Source: Melastoma dodecandrum (lineage: Eukaryota > Streptophyta > Magnoliopsida > Myrtales > Melastomataceae). Taken from it: DNA of 64,000 bases. The DNA lies in assembly GCA_029817715.1 (NCBI GenBank), contig JARUPY010000292.1, positions 1,696,001-1,760,000 on the forward strand. The letters are read 5' to 3'. Position 1 is the stretch's first letter; every line of letters starts with the position of its first letter. Below, piece after piece: positions 27,424-34,903 of the stretch. The position numbers and the translations under genes were made by a program. The notes under the pieces are model-generated. The model was not told the DNA's origin, searched no databases, and was given only the letters and a program-made list of their open reading frames with translations.

Positions 27424-27554
27424 CTTCGCCGCGCTCCGGCACCTCAGCCTAAGGCGTATGGGTGGGATCGCCGCACCCTGACGTGTCATGACTTGCGTCG
27501 TGAACGATGGCCGGAAAAAGCCGCGTCACCCGAAGCGGTCGACCGGAAAACGGA

Positions 27555-28253
27555 TCAGACCGCTTCCATGGGAACCACGGCGCCGACCGCCTCCACCAAC
27601 TGGGAGAAGTGCTCGATCACCCGGTCGGGCCCGAGTTCGGTCACCGGCCGGTCGGTGTAGCCGAAGGTCACGGCGACGACCGGGATGCCGGCCGCCTTGG
27701 CGGTGTCGATGTCGGTGCGGGAATCGCCGACCATCACGGCGCGGGCCGGATCGCCGCCGGCCCGCTCGATCGTGCCGGTGAGGTGGCGCGGATCGGGCTT
27801 GAAGCACGGGAAGGAATCGCGGCCGCAGATCGCCGCGAAGCGGTCGCCGATCCCGAGGAGACGCAGCAGCTCGACGGATTGGCCCTCGTACTTGTTGGTG
27901 CAGACCGCGAGGCGAAAACCTTCGGCTTCCAGCGCGTCGAGGGCCTCGATAACCCCCGGGAAAAGGTGCGACGTATCGGCGAGGTGCTTGCCGTAATGGG
28001 CGATGAAGGCCTCGAACAGCCGTTCGTGATCCTCGGGCGAGAGCGCACGGCCCTCCGCCTCGAAGCCGCGTCGGATCAGCGCCTTGGCGCCCGCACCGAT
28101 CAGCCCGCGCGCCTGCGACAGCGGCAATTCCGAAAGGCCCTCGCGCCGCATCAGCACGTTGAGCGTGCCGATCAGGTCCCCCGCGGTCTCCGCCAGGGTG
28201 CCGTCGAGGTCGAACACGGCGATCGGCGGACGGGTCGTCGGGACGGCTTGCAT
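27555..28253 (-). CDS. gph: Phosphoglycolate phosphatase, HAD family
   Basis: Dephosphorylates 2-phosphoglycolate from DNA repair or oxygenase side reactions. 232 residues. HAD motifs: VFDLDGTLAETAGD (nucleophile and acid Asp), CTNKYEG, lysine in FKPDPRHL, and VMVGDSRTDIDTAKAAGIP. Cap domain C1 type between motifs I and II. ATG 28253 with AGGAG about 11 bases upstream. Divergent from a small secreted protein. Confidence 0.92.
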   Translation of the reverse strand: MQAVPTTRPPIAVFDLDGTLAETAGDLIGTLNVLMRREGLSELPLSQARGLIGAGAKALIRRGFEAEGRALSPEDHERLFEAFIAHYGKHLADTSHLFPGVIEALDALEAEGFRLAVCTNKYEGQSVELLRLLGIGDRFAAICGRDSFPCFKPDPRHLTGTIERAGGDPARAVMVGDSRTDIDTAKAAGIPVVAVTFGYTDRPVTELGPDRVIEHFSQLVEAVGAVVPMEAV

Positions 28254-28427
28254 GGTCGAGGGGCTCCTGTTGGCTCGGGTCTCGCTAACGGGGCGCAGGA
28301 CCGGGGGCAACCCGCTCTGGCGCCGCGCCTCGCCCGGCCCGCGGAAAGCGCGCGGTCGGGCGCGCAGCGCCCCAGACTCGCCCGAAAGCCCGGCGAAAGG
28401 CTGCCTGTACCCGGCCCGAGATCCACG

Positions 28428-28892
28428 ATGAAACCCTTCCTGCCCCTCTTGGCCGTCTGCACCGCGCTGAATGCCATGCCGGCCGCTGCGACCTCCTACG
28501 AGTTCGTGCCCGCGCCGCAGACCGACCTGAACCGCATGTACCGCGTCGACAAGGTCACCGGCGAGGTGACGTCCTGCCAGTATGGGTTGCAGGAATCGGC
28601 CGGCGGCATCGGCCAGACGGTCTGCTTCGGGGCCGGCGAGGGCGCCGGGCCGCAGACGCCTTCGGAATACGGGCTGGTGGCGAGCCGCCACACCCGCGAG
28701 GCCGGCGTCTTCCGGGTGAATTACCGGACCGGCGAGATGAGCATCTGCTTCGTGCTGGTGAAGAAGGAGCAGGTCGTCTGCACCCAGCAGGGCAAGCCCG
28801 GGGCCGAGGCCGGGACCGACGCGCCTCTGACCGGGCCCGCTCCCGGCCGGGCCGGAGCCAGCGCCACCCCGACACAGGGCGGCCGTCCGTGA
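28428..28892 (+). CDS. Hypothetical secreted protein
   Basis: 154 residues with a clear signal peptide (MKPFLPLLAVCTALNAMPAAA). The mature part has two similar pieces, YRVDKVTGEVTSCQYG and FRVNYRTGEMSICFVL, each a short strand pair with a TGE turn and a cysteine, plus two further cysteines (TVCFG, VVCTQ), suggesting two disulfides. The C-terminal 30 residues are Gly/Ala/Pro/Thr rich and probably unfolded. I do not recognise a named family. Upstream of rpiA with a 130-base gap. Confidence 0.75.
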   Translation: MKPFLPLLAVCTALNAMPAAATSYEFVPAPQTDLNRMYRVDKVTGEVTSCQYGLQESAGGIGQTVCFGAGEGAGPQTPSEYGLVASRHTREAGVFRVNYRTGEMSICFVLVKKEQVVCTQQGKPGAEAGTDAPLTGPAPGRAGASATPTQGGRP

Positions 28893-29022
28893 CCCAGCTT
28901 TCTCGGCGCGGGCGTTCCGATCGGCGTTGTCCCATGCTAGGGGCCGGCCGAATGCCGCAGCATGACGGACGGCCCAGGATGCGCGCTCCCTCGATCACTC
29001 TCCTCGTCCGGGCCGTGCCGCG

Positions 29023-29736
29023 GTGAGCGGGCCGGATCTGCGCCGGGCCGCGGCGGCACGCGCGCTGGACCTCGTCGAGCCCGGCATGCGGCTCGGCCTC
29101 GGCACCGGATCCACGGCTGCGGCCTTCGTGGCGCTGCTCGGCGAACGGGTGCGCGCCGGCCTCGACATCATCGGCGTGCCGACCTCGGAGGCGACGCGCG
29201 CCCAGGCCGAGGCCGCCGGCATCCGCCTCGCGACCCTCGACGCGCAGCCGGACCTCGACCTGACCATCGACGGCGCCGACGAGGTCGATGACCAGCTGCG
29301 CCTGATCAAGGGCGGCGGCGCGGCGCTCCTGCGCGAGAAGATCGTCGCCTATGCGAGCCACCGCATGGTGGTGATCGCCGACACGGCCAAGCGCGTGGAC
29401 CGGCTCGGGGCCTTCCCGCTGCCGATCGAGGTCAATCCCTTCGGCCTCGTGGCTACGCACCGCGCCGTCGAGGCGGCCGTCGCGGGCGCCGGCTGCGCGG
29501 GCGCCGTCCGCCTTCGCCGGGGTCCCGATGGCGCGCCCCTCGTGACCGATGGCGGCCACCACATCCTCGATGCCCATCTCGGCGCGATCCCCGATCCGGA
29601 GGCGCTCGGCGCGGCGCTCTGGGCCGTACCGGGGGTCGTCGAGCACGGCCTGTTCCTCGGTATCGCCGACGCCGCGATCCTGGCAGCCGCGCGGGACGGG
29701 CAGGCCGACATCACCATTCTCGGCAGCCTCGGCTGA
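29023..29736 (+). CDS. rpiA: Ribose-5-phosphate isomerase A
   Basis: Interconverts ribose 5-phosphate and ribulose 5-phosphate in the pentose phosphate pathway. 237 residues. Signatures: [49 protein letters not shown] and [12 protein letters not shown] with the catalytic Asp, Glu and Lys. The GTG start follows no strong ribosome-binding site, but no better in-frame start exists. Followed after 46 bases by a DUF2059 gene. Confidence 0.95.
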   Translation: MSGPDLRRAAAARALDLVEPGMRLGLGTGSTAAAFVALLGERVRAGLDIIGVPTSEATRAQAEAAGIRLATLDAQPDLDLTIDGADEVDDQLRLIKGGGAALLREKIVAYASHRMVVIADTAKRVDRLGAFPLPIEVNPFGLVATHRAVEAAVAGAGCAGAVRLRRGPDGAPLVTDGGHHILDAHLGAIPDPEALGAALWAVPGVVEHGLFLGIADAAILAAARDGQADITILGSLG

Positions 29737-29782
29737 GGCGCCGCCTTCCCCCTTTCGAGCCATCCTCGCGAGAACATCCCGC

Positions 29783-30334
29783 ATGTCCCGACGCCTCTCC
29801 GCCGCGCTCGGCCTCGCCCTGATCGCGCTGCCGCACGCGGCCTCGGCCCAGGGCAAGGCGGCGCCGGCCAAGCCAGCCGCGCAGCCGACCACGCCGTCCG
29901 CCAACACGCCGGCCTTCACGCCGAGCCACCTCGCGCTCGCCCGGGAGGTGATGCTTTCCTCCGGCATCGCCCGCTCGTTCGATTCGGTGCTGCCCGCTTT
30001 CGCCGACCAGATCCGCAAGCAGACGGTCACCCGTCCGGAACTCGCCAAGGACCTCGATGAGGTTCTGGCCTCGCTGCAACCCGAGATGGAGCTGCAGAAG
30101 CAGCGCATGATCGACATCGCGGCCCGGACCTACGCGGCGAAGTTCTCGGAGGCCGAGCTGAAGGAGATCGCGACCTTCTTCCGCTCGCCGGCCGGCAAGC
30201 ACTACGTCGAAGCTCAGCCGCAGCTCCTCGACGAGATGGTGCAGGAGATGCAGGACTGGACGCAGGACGTCTCGGAATACGTCATGGTCCGCGTCCGCGC
30301 CGAGATGGGCAAGCGCGGACACCAGATGCAGTGA
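29783..30334 (+). CDS. DUF2059 exported protein
   Basis: 183 residues; signal peptide to about Ala-Ser-Ala-Gln (residue 23), then a Pro/Ala/Lys/Thr linker, then the helical DUF2059 domain (FSEAELKEIATFFRSPAGKHYVE is the diagnostic stretch). Family function is unknown; it is a frequent neighbour of rpiA and gor in Hyphomicrobiales. Probably co-transcribed with the next gene (28-base gap). Confidence 0.85.
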   Translation: MSRRLSAALGLALIALPHAASAQGKAAPAKPAAQPTTPSANTPAFTPSHLALAREVMLSSGIARSFDSVLPAFADQIRKQTVTRPELAKDLDEVLASLQPEMELQKQRMIDIAARTYAAKFSEAELKEIATFFRSPAGKHYVEAQPQLLDEMVQEMQDWTQDVSEYVMVRVRAEMGKRGHQMQ

Positions 30335-30362
30335 GGGCGACCGCTCTCCGGAACGGAGCGCC

Positions 30363-31595
30363 GTGACCGGCCCTACAGGCGCGGCCGGCCGCGTCTCCGC
30401 GGCGGGCTGGGCGCTCCTCGCCGTCATGCCGCTCGCGATGGTGCTGGCCAACCGGTCGAGCCCCGCACTCGTCGGCTTGGCGGCGCTCGCCTTCCTGGCC
30501 GCCGACTGGATCGAGGAGCGCGGCGCCGTAGTGTGCCGTCTCCTCTCACCGCTCGCGAGCCCTCTGGGCTGCGCGGCACTCGCCTTCCTGGGCTGGGCCC
30601 TCGTGTCGCTGGCCTGGAGCCCGTTCCCGGCCGCTTCCGCCCGGGTGCTCGGCGAGTTCCTGCCGACCCTCCTCGCCACCTATTGCGTCGGCTGTCTGGC
30701 GCCGGGGCGCATCCCGGCCTTCGCGCCGCGTCTGGCAGTCGCCGCGATCGGCCTCGCGGGCCTCCTGATTGCGGTGGACCTAGCGTCCGACCTCGCCCTG
30801 GAGCGGGCGCTCGGTCGCCGGGTCGCCGCCTTCGTGCACAACCGGCCGGCCCTGACCCTCGATCTTGTGGCCGGCCCCCTCGCGCTGGTCCTGTGGCGGA
30901 TGCACGCGCGCGCCATCGCGGCGGCGGCAATCGCCCTGGCAACACTGGGCGTGCTGCGCTCGATCAGCGGCGCCGCCCAGCTCGGGCTCCTCGCCGGTGG
31001 CACTCTGTTCGCGGCCGGCCGCCTGCTGCCCCGGCGTGTGGGAATCGGACTCGCCGGCCTCGGCCTCGGCCTCGCCGTGGCCCTGGCCCCCGTCGAGGGC
31101 GACCTGCTCACCCGGACGATGCCGGAGGCGGCCCACGAGCGGCTGGTGCAATCCTCGTCGCGGGCGCGGGTCGCCATCGCGCGCAGCTTCGGGGCGGCGG
31201 TGGCAGCCGATCCCTGGCGCGGGGCCGGCTTCGGCACGAGCGCGCGCTTCGCCGAGACGCCCGTGGCGCAGTCCGTGTCCCCCGAGATGCGGGTGCTGCT
31301 CGGGGTCGGGCACCCGCACAACAGCTTCCTGCAGGTCTGGGCCGAGCTGGGGCTGCCCGGCGCGTTCCTGGGTGCGCTGACGCTGATGCTGATGCTCGCC
31401 CGCATCGCCCGCTTGCCGCAGCCGGACCGCGCCGCCGCGCTCGGCCTCGTCGCCGGCGCGGCGGCGATCGCCTTCGTGGAGCATAACGGCTGGGCCGCAT
31501 GGTGGACGGCAGGCCTCGGCGCTGCCATCACCTGGATGCGCGCGGCCTCCCGGGCCGACGCGGTCCCGCATCCTGACACGGACACTCCGGCATGA
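30363..31595 (+). CDS. O-antigen ligase / Wzy-like polytopic membrane protein
   Basis: 410 residues, around 10-11 hydrophobic helices, with a large loop in the C-terminal half bearing the motif HPHNSFLQVWAELG (His317 the expected catalytic-loop histidine of WaaL/Wzy_C proteins) and RARVAIARSFGAAVAADPWRGAGFG before it, the usual RxxxW...GxG loop pattern. Such proteins join or polymerise surface polysaccharide in the periplasm. No other polysaccharide gene is nearby. GTG start; its 3' end overlaps the next gene by ATGA, so it is translationally coupled to gor. Confidence 0.82.
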   Translation: MTGPTGAAGRVSAAGWALLAVMPLAMVLANRSSPALVGLAALAFLAADWIEERGAVVCRLLSPLASPLGCAALAFLGWALVSLAWSPFPAASARVLGEFLPTLLATYCVGCLAPGRIPAFAPRLAVAAIGLAGLLIAVDLASDLALERALGRRVAAFVHNRPALTLDLVAGPLALVLWRMHARAIAAAAIALATLGVLRSISGAAQLGLLAGGTLFAAGRLLPRRVGIGLAGLGLGLAVALAPVEGDLLTRTMPEAAHERLVQSSSRARVAIARSFGAAVAADPWRGAGFGTSARFAETPVAQSVSPEMRVLLGVGHPHNSFLQVWAELGLPGAFLGALTLMLMLARIARLPQPDRAAALGLVAGAAAIAFVEHNGWAAWWTAGLGAAITWMRAASRADAVPHPDTDTPA

Positions 31596-32974
31596 GCGAG
31601 TTCGACGTCGACCTCTTCGTCATCGGCGGCGGTTCGGGCGGAGTCCGGGCGGCGCGGATCGCGGCGGGTTACGGGGCGCGGGTAATGCTCGCCGAGGAGT
31701 ACCGGGTCGGCGGCACCTGCGTGATCCGCGGCTGTGTCCCGAAGAAGCTCATGGTCTATGCCGGCCGCTTCGCCGACGAGTTCGCGGACGCCGCGGGCTT
31801 CGGCTGGACGGTCGAGACGCCGCGCTTCGATTGGGGCACCCTCAAGCGGCGCCGGGACGCGGAGGTCACCCGGCTCGAAGGCATCTACGACGCCAACCTG
31901 ATCCGGGCCGGCGTTGAGATCGCGCCCGAGCGCGCCGTGATCGAGGATCCGCACACGGTGCGCCTCATGAAGTCCGACCGCCGGGTGCGGGCGGAGCGGA
32001 TCCTGGTCGCGGTCGGCGCCCATCCGGTGAAGGAGCCGGCGGTCCCCGGCATCGAATTGGCGATCACCTCGAACGAGGTGTTCGAGCTGGAGAGCCTGCC
32101 GGAGCGCATCCTGGTCATCGGCGGCGGCTATATCGCAGTGGAGTTCGCCGGCATCTTTGCGGCGCTCGGCAGCCGCACCACGCTCCTGCACAGGGGCGAC
32201 AAGCTGCTGCGCGGCTTCGACGACGAGGTTCGCGACGCCCTAGCCGACGCCTACAGCCACCGGATGGACCTTCGGCTTGGGCGCTCGCTGACGCGCATCG
32301 AGCGGCGGGCCGGCGGTCTGGTCGCGCAACTCGACGACGGCAGCGCGATCGAGGTCGACCAGGTCCTCGTCGCCACCGGCCGGCGCCCCAACGTCGATGG
32401 CCTGGGCCTCGACCGGGTCGGCATCGATCTCGACGCCGCCGGGGCGATCCCGGTGGATGCCTACTCGCAGACCAAGGTGCCGTCGATCTACGCGGTCGGC
32501 GACGTGACCAACCGCGCCAACCTGACGCCGGTGGCGATCCGCGAGGGCCACGCCTTCGCCGACACGGTCTATGGCGGCAAGCCGTCCTGCGTCGATCACC
32601 ACCTGATCCCCACCGCGGTGTTCTCGACCCCCGAGATCGGCGTCGTCGGCCACAGCGAGGCGGTCGCCCGAGAGGTCTACGGCAAGATCGACGTCTACAA
32701 GGCGCGCTTCCGGCCGATGAAGGCGACCCTCTCGGGGCGGGACGAGCGCATCCTCATGAAGGTCATCGTCGACTGCGCCACCGACCGGGTGGTGGGCGTC
32801 CACATCTTCGGGCACGATGCGGGCGAGGTTATCCAGGCGGTCGGGATCGCCGTGACTCTGGGCGCGACCAAGGCGGATTTCGACCGGACCATCGCGGTCC
32901 ACCCGACGGCCGCAGAGGAACTGGTCACGATGCGCGTCCCGGAGGTCGAGAAGCACCCGGTCGGCGTCGGCTGA
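31592..32974 (+). CDS. gor: Glutathione-disulfide reductase
   Basis: FAD/NADPH enzyme keeping glutathione reduced. 460 residues. N-terminal FAD motif VIGGGSGGVRAARIAA; redox-active cysteines C43 and C48 in GGTCVIRGCVPKKLM; NADPH-binding GGGYIAVEFAGIFAALG; second FAD motif YAVGDVTNRANLTPVAI; C-terminal dimer-partner HPTAAEELVT with the proton-relay His-Glu. The RGCVPKK form is typical of GR rather than lipoamide dehydrogenase. Coupled to the upstream O-antigen-ligase-like gene. Confidence 0.95.
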   Translation: MSEFDVDLFVIGGGSGGVRAARIAAGYGARVMLAEEYRVGGTCVIRGCVPKKLMVYAGRFADEFADAAGFGWTVETPRFDWGTLKRRRDAEVTRLEGIYDANLIRAGVEIAPERAVIEDPHTVRLMKSDRRVRAERILVAVGAHPVKEPAVPGIELAITSNEVFELESLPERILVIGGGYIAVEFAGIFAALGSRTTLLHRGDKLLRGFDDEVRDALADAYSHRMDLRLGRSLTRIERRAGGLVAQLDDGSAIEVDQVLVATGRRPNVDGLGLDRVGIDLDAAGAIPVDAYSQTKVPSIYAVGDVTNRANLTPVAIREGHAFADTVYGGKPSCVDHHLIPTAVFSTPEIGVVGHSEAVAREVYGKIDVYKARFRPMKATLSGRDERILMKVIVDCATDRVVGVHIFGHDAGEVIQAVGIAVTLGATKADFDRTIAVHPTAAEELVTMRVPEVEKHPVGVG

Positions 32975-33029
32975 GGACTCCCGGGAGGCGGGGCCTCGAC
33001 GCGGTGACCGACCGAGCCATATCAGGGTC

Positions 33030-33344
33030 ATGGGCAAGCACGGCGCAGGCAAGGGACGGGGCGACGACGCGCATGCGCGGCGACAGGCCATCATCGACGG
33101 CCTCTTGGCCGACGCCCTGCGCCCAGTCTTCCACCGCCCCCCGAGCCACGACGCGCTCCCGCCCGACATCCGCCGGGCGATCGACCGGCTGCTCGCCAAG
33201 GCCGAGGCGCAGCGCCGCCGCTGCCTGACCTACGACGACCTAGAGGAGGCTCTGCCGCCCCGGGACGTCTCCGCGGAGGATCTGGAGGCGATCTTCTGGA
33301 TCCTGGCCGAGCACGGCATCGAGGTCGAGGACGGCGAGGCCTGA
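33030..33344 (+). CDS. Free-standing sigma-70 region 1.1 domain protein
   Basis: 104 residues. A basic, Gly/His/Arg N-terminus (1-20), a helical middle (about 20-62) and a C-terminal segment, CLTYDDLEEALPPRDVSAED followed by EAIFWILAEHGIEVEDGEA, that closely follows the region 1.1 of RpoD (in which L-T-Y-D-x-L-N-x-x-L-P, then a MLxxxGI-x-V-x-E end, are conserved). There is no sigma region 1.2-4 after it. Region 1.1 occupies the DNA channel of RNA polymerase and blocks free sigma from DNA, so a stand-alone copy could act as a polymerase- or sigma-binding regulator; that is inference. Weak AGGG ribosome-binding site. Confidence 0.75.
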   Translation: MGKHGAGKGRGDDAHARRQAIIDGLLADALRPVFHRPPSHDALPPDIRRAIDRLLAKAEAQRRRCLTYDDLEEALPPRDVSAEDLEAIFWILAEHGIEVEDGEA

Positions 33345-33460
33345 AACCGGGGCGCGCCTGCCCCTCGCAATCCGGCACTCGCAACGGCGCGGGAACCTCT
33401 CTATAAGCCGCGCTTCGCGCGTGAAGCGCGGTCGCACGAAGAGGTGCGCGGAGAGAGGCC

Positions 33461-34843
33461 ATGGGCGAGCGTTGGACACCGAAGAGCTGGAGACATCTGC
33501 CGATCGAGCAGGTGCCCACCTATCCGGACATGGCCGCCCTGGGTGCCGTCGAGTCGCAAATCGCAAGCTTTCCGCCGCTGGTTTTTGCCGGTGAGGCCCG
33601 CAAGCTGAAGGCGGCGCTCGCGCGCGTCGCGGCGGGCGAAGCCTTTCTGCTCCAGGGCGGCGATTGCGCCGAGAGCTTCGACGAGCATTCGGCCGACAAC
33701 ATCCGCGATTTCTTCCGGGTGTTCCTGCAGATGGCGATGGTCCTGACGTTCGCGGGCGGCTCGCCGGTGGTGAAGGTTGGGCGGATCGCCGGGCAATTCG
33801 CCAAGCCGCGTTCCTCACCGACCGAGACGCTGGAGGGCGTGAGCCTGCCGAGCTACCGGGGCGACATCATCAACGGCATCGGCTTCTCGCAGGAGTCGCG
33901 CGTGCCGGATCCGCGGCGCCAGCTCGAAGCCTATCGGCAATCGGCCGCGACGCTGAACCTGCTTCGTGCTTTCGCGACGGGCGGCTACGCCAACCTTGAG
34001 AACGCGCATCGCTGGATGCTGGGCTTCGTGAAGGATTCGCCGCAATCCTCGCGCTACCAGGACGTGGCGAGCCGCATGACCGATGCGCTCGACTTCATGC
34101 GGGCGATCGGCATCAACCCCGAGACCCATCCGGAGGTGCGGACCACCGATTTCTACACCAGCCACGAGGCTCTGCTGCTCGGCTACGAGGAGGCGCTGAC
34201 CCGCGTCGATTCAACCACGGGCGATTGGTACGCAACTTCCGGACACATGCTCTGGATCGGCGACCGGACCCGGCAGCCGGACCATGCGCACGTGGAGTAC
34301 GCCCGGGGCATCAAGAACCCGATCGGCCTCAAATGCGGCCCGTCGATGAAGGCGGAGGGGCTGATCCGCCTGATTGACCTCCTGAACCCTGAGAACGAGC
34401 CGGGCCGCCTGAGCCTGATCTGCCGCTTCGGTGCCGAGAAGGTGGGCGACCACTTGCCGGCGCTGATCCGCGCGGTCGAGCGCGAGGGGCGGAAGGTGGT
34501 CTGGATCTGCGATCCGATGCACGGCAACACCATCCCGGCCGGCCGTTACAAGACCCGGCCGTTCGAGCGGGTGATGCAGGAGATCGAGGGCTTCTTCGGC
34601 GTCCACCGCGCGGAGGGGACCTTCGCGGGCGGCATCCACCTGGAGATGACCGGCAAGGACGTCACCGAATGCACGGGCGGCGCCCGGGCGCTGACGGCCG
34701 ACGACCTGCAGGACCGCTACCATACCTATTGCGACCCGCGCCTCAACGCGGAGCAGGCGCTGGAGGTGGCGTTCCGCACGGCCGAGCTGGTGAAGGCCGA
34801 GCGCAGCCACGTGGAGCGCCCGCGGCTCGACGCGGCGGAATAG
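33461..34843 (+). CDS. Type II 3-deoxy-7-phosphoheptulonate (DAHP) synthase
   Basis: First enzyme of the shikimate pathway, condensing PEP and erythrose 4-phosphate. 460 residues, the plant/Mycobacterium-like class II family. Signatures: [14 protein letters not shown] (metal Cys), [64 protein letters not shown] and [20 protein letters not shown] 33461 after AGAGAGGCC. A single gene, opposed by the GGDEF/EAL gene. A weak run-on hairpin of C/G tracts lies in the 60-base gap that follows. Confidence 0.95.
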   Translation: MGERWTPKSWRHLPIEQVPTYPDMAALGAVESQIASFPPLVFAGEARKLKAALARVAAGEAFLLQGGDCAESFDEHSADNIRDFFRVFLQMAMVLTFAGGSPVVKVGRIAGQFAKPRSSPTETLEGVSLPSYRGDIINGIGFSQESRVPDPRRQLEAYRQSAATLNLLRAFATGGYANLENAHRWMLGFVKDSPQSSRYQDVASRMTDALDFMRAIGINPETHPEVRTTDFYTSHEALLLGYEEALTRVDSTTGDWYATSGHMLWIGDRTRQPDHAHVEYARGIKNPIGLKCGPSMKAEGLIRLIDLLNPENEPGRLSLICRFGAEKVGDHLPALIRAVEREGRKVVWICDPMHGNTIPAGRYKTRPFERVMQEIEGFFGVHRAEGTFAGGIHLEMTGKDVTECTGGARALTADDLQDRYHTYCDPRLNAEQALEVAFRTAELVKAERSHVERPRLDAAE

Positions 34844-34903
34844 GGCAGAAGCGCGCGACTTACCCTTTCCCCTTTGCGGGGGAGGGGCGGCTGTCGGGAC
34901 CGC

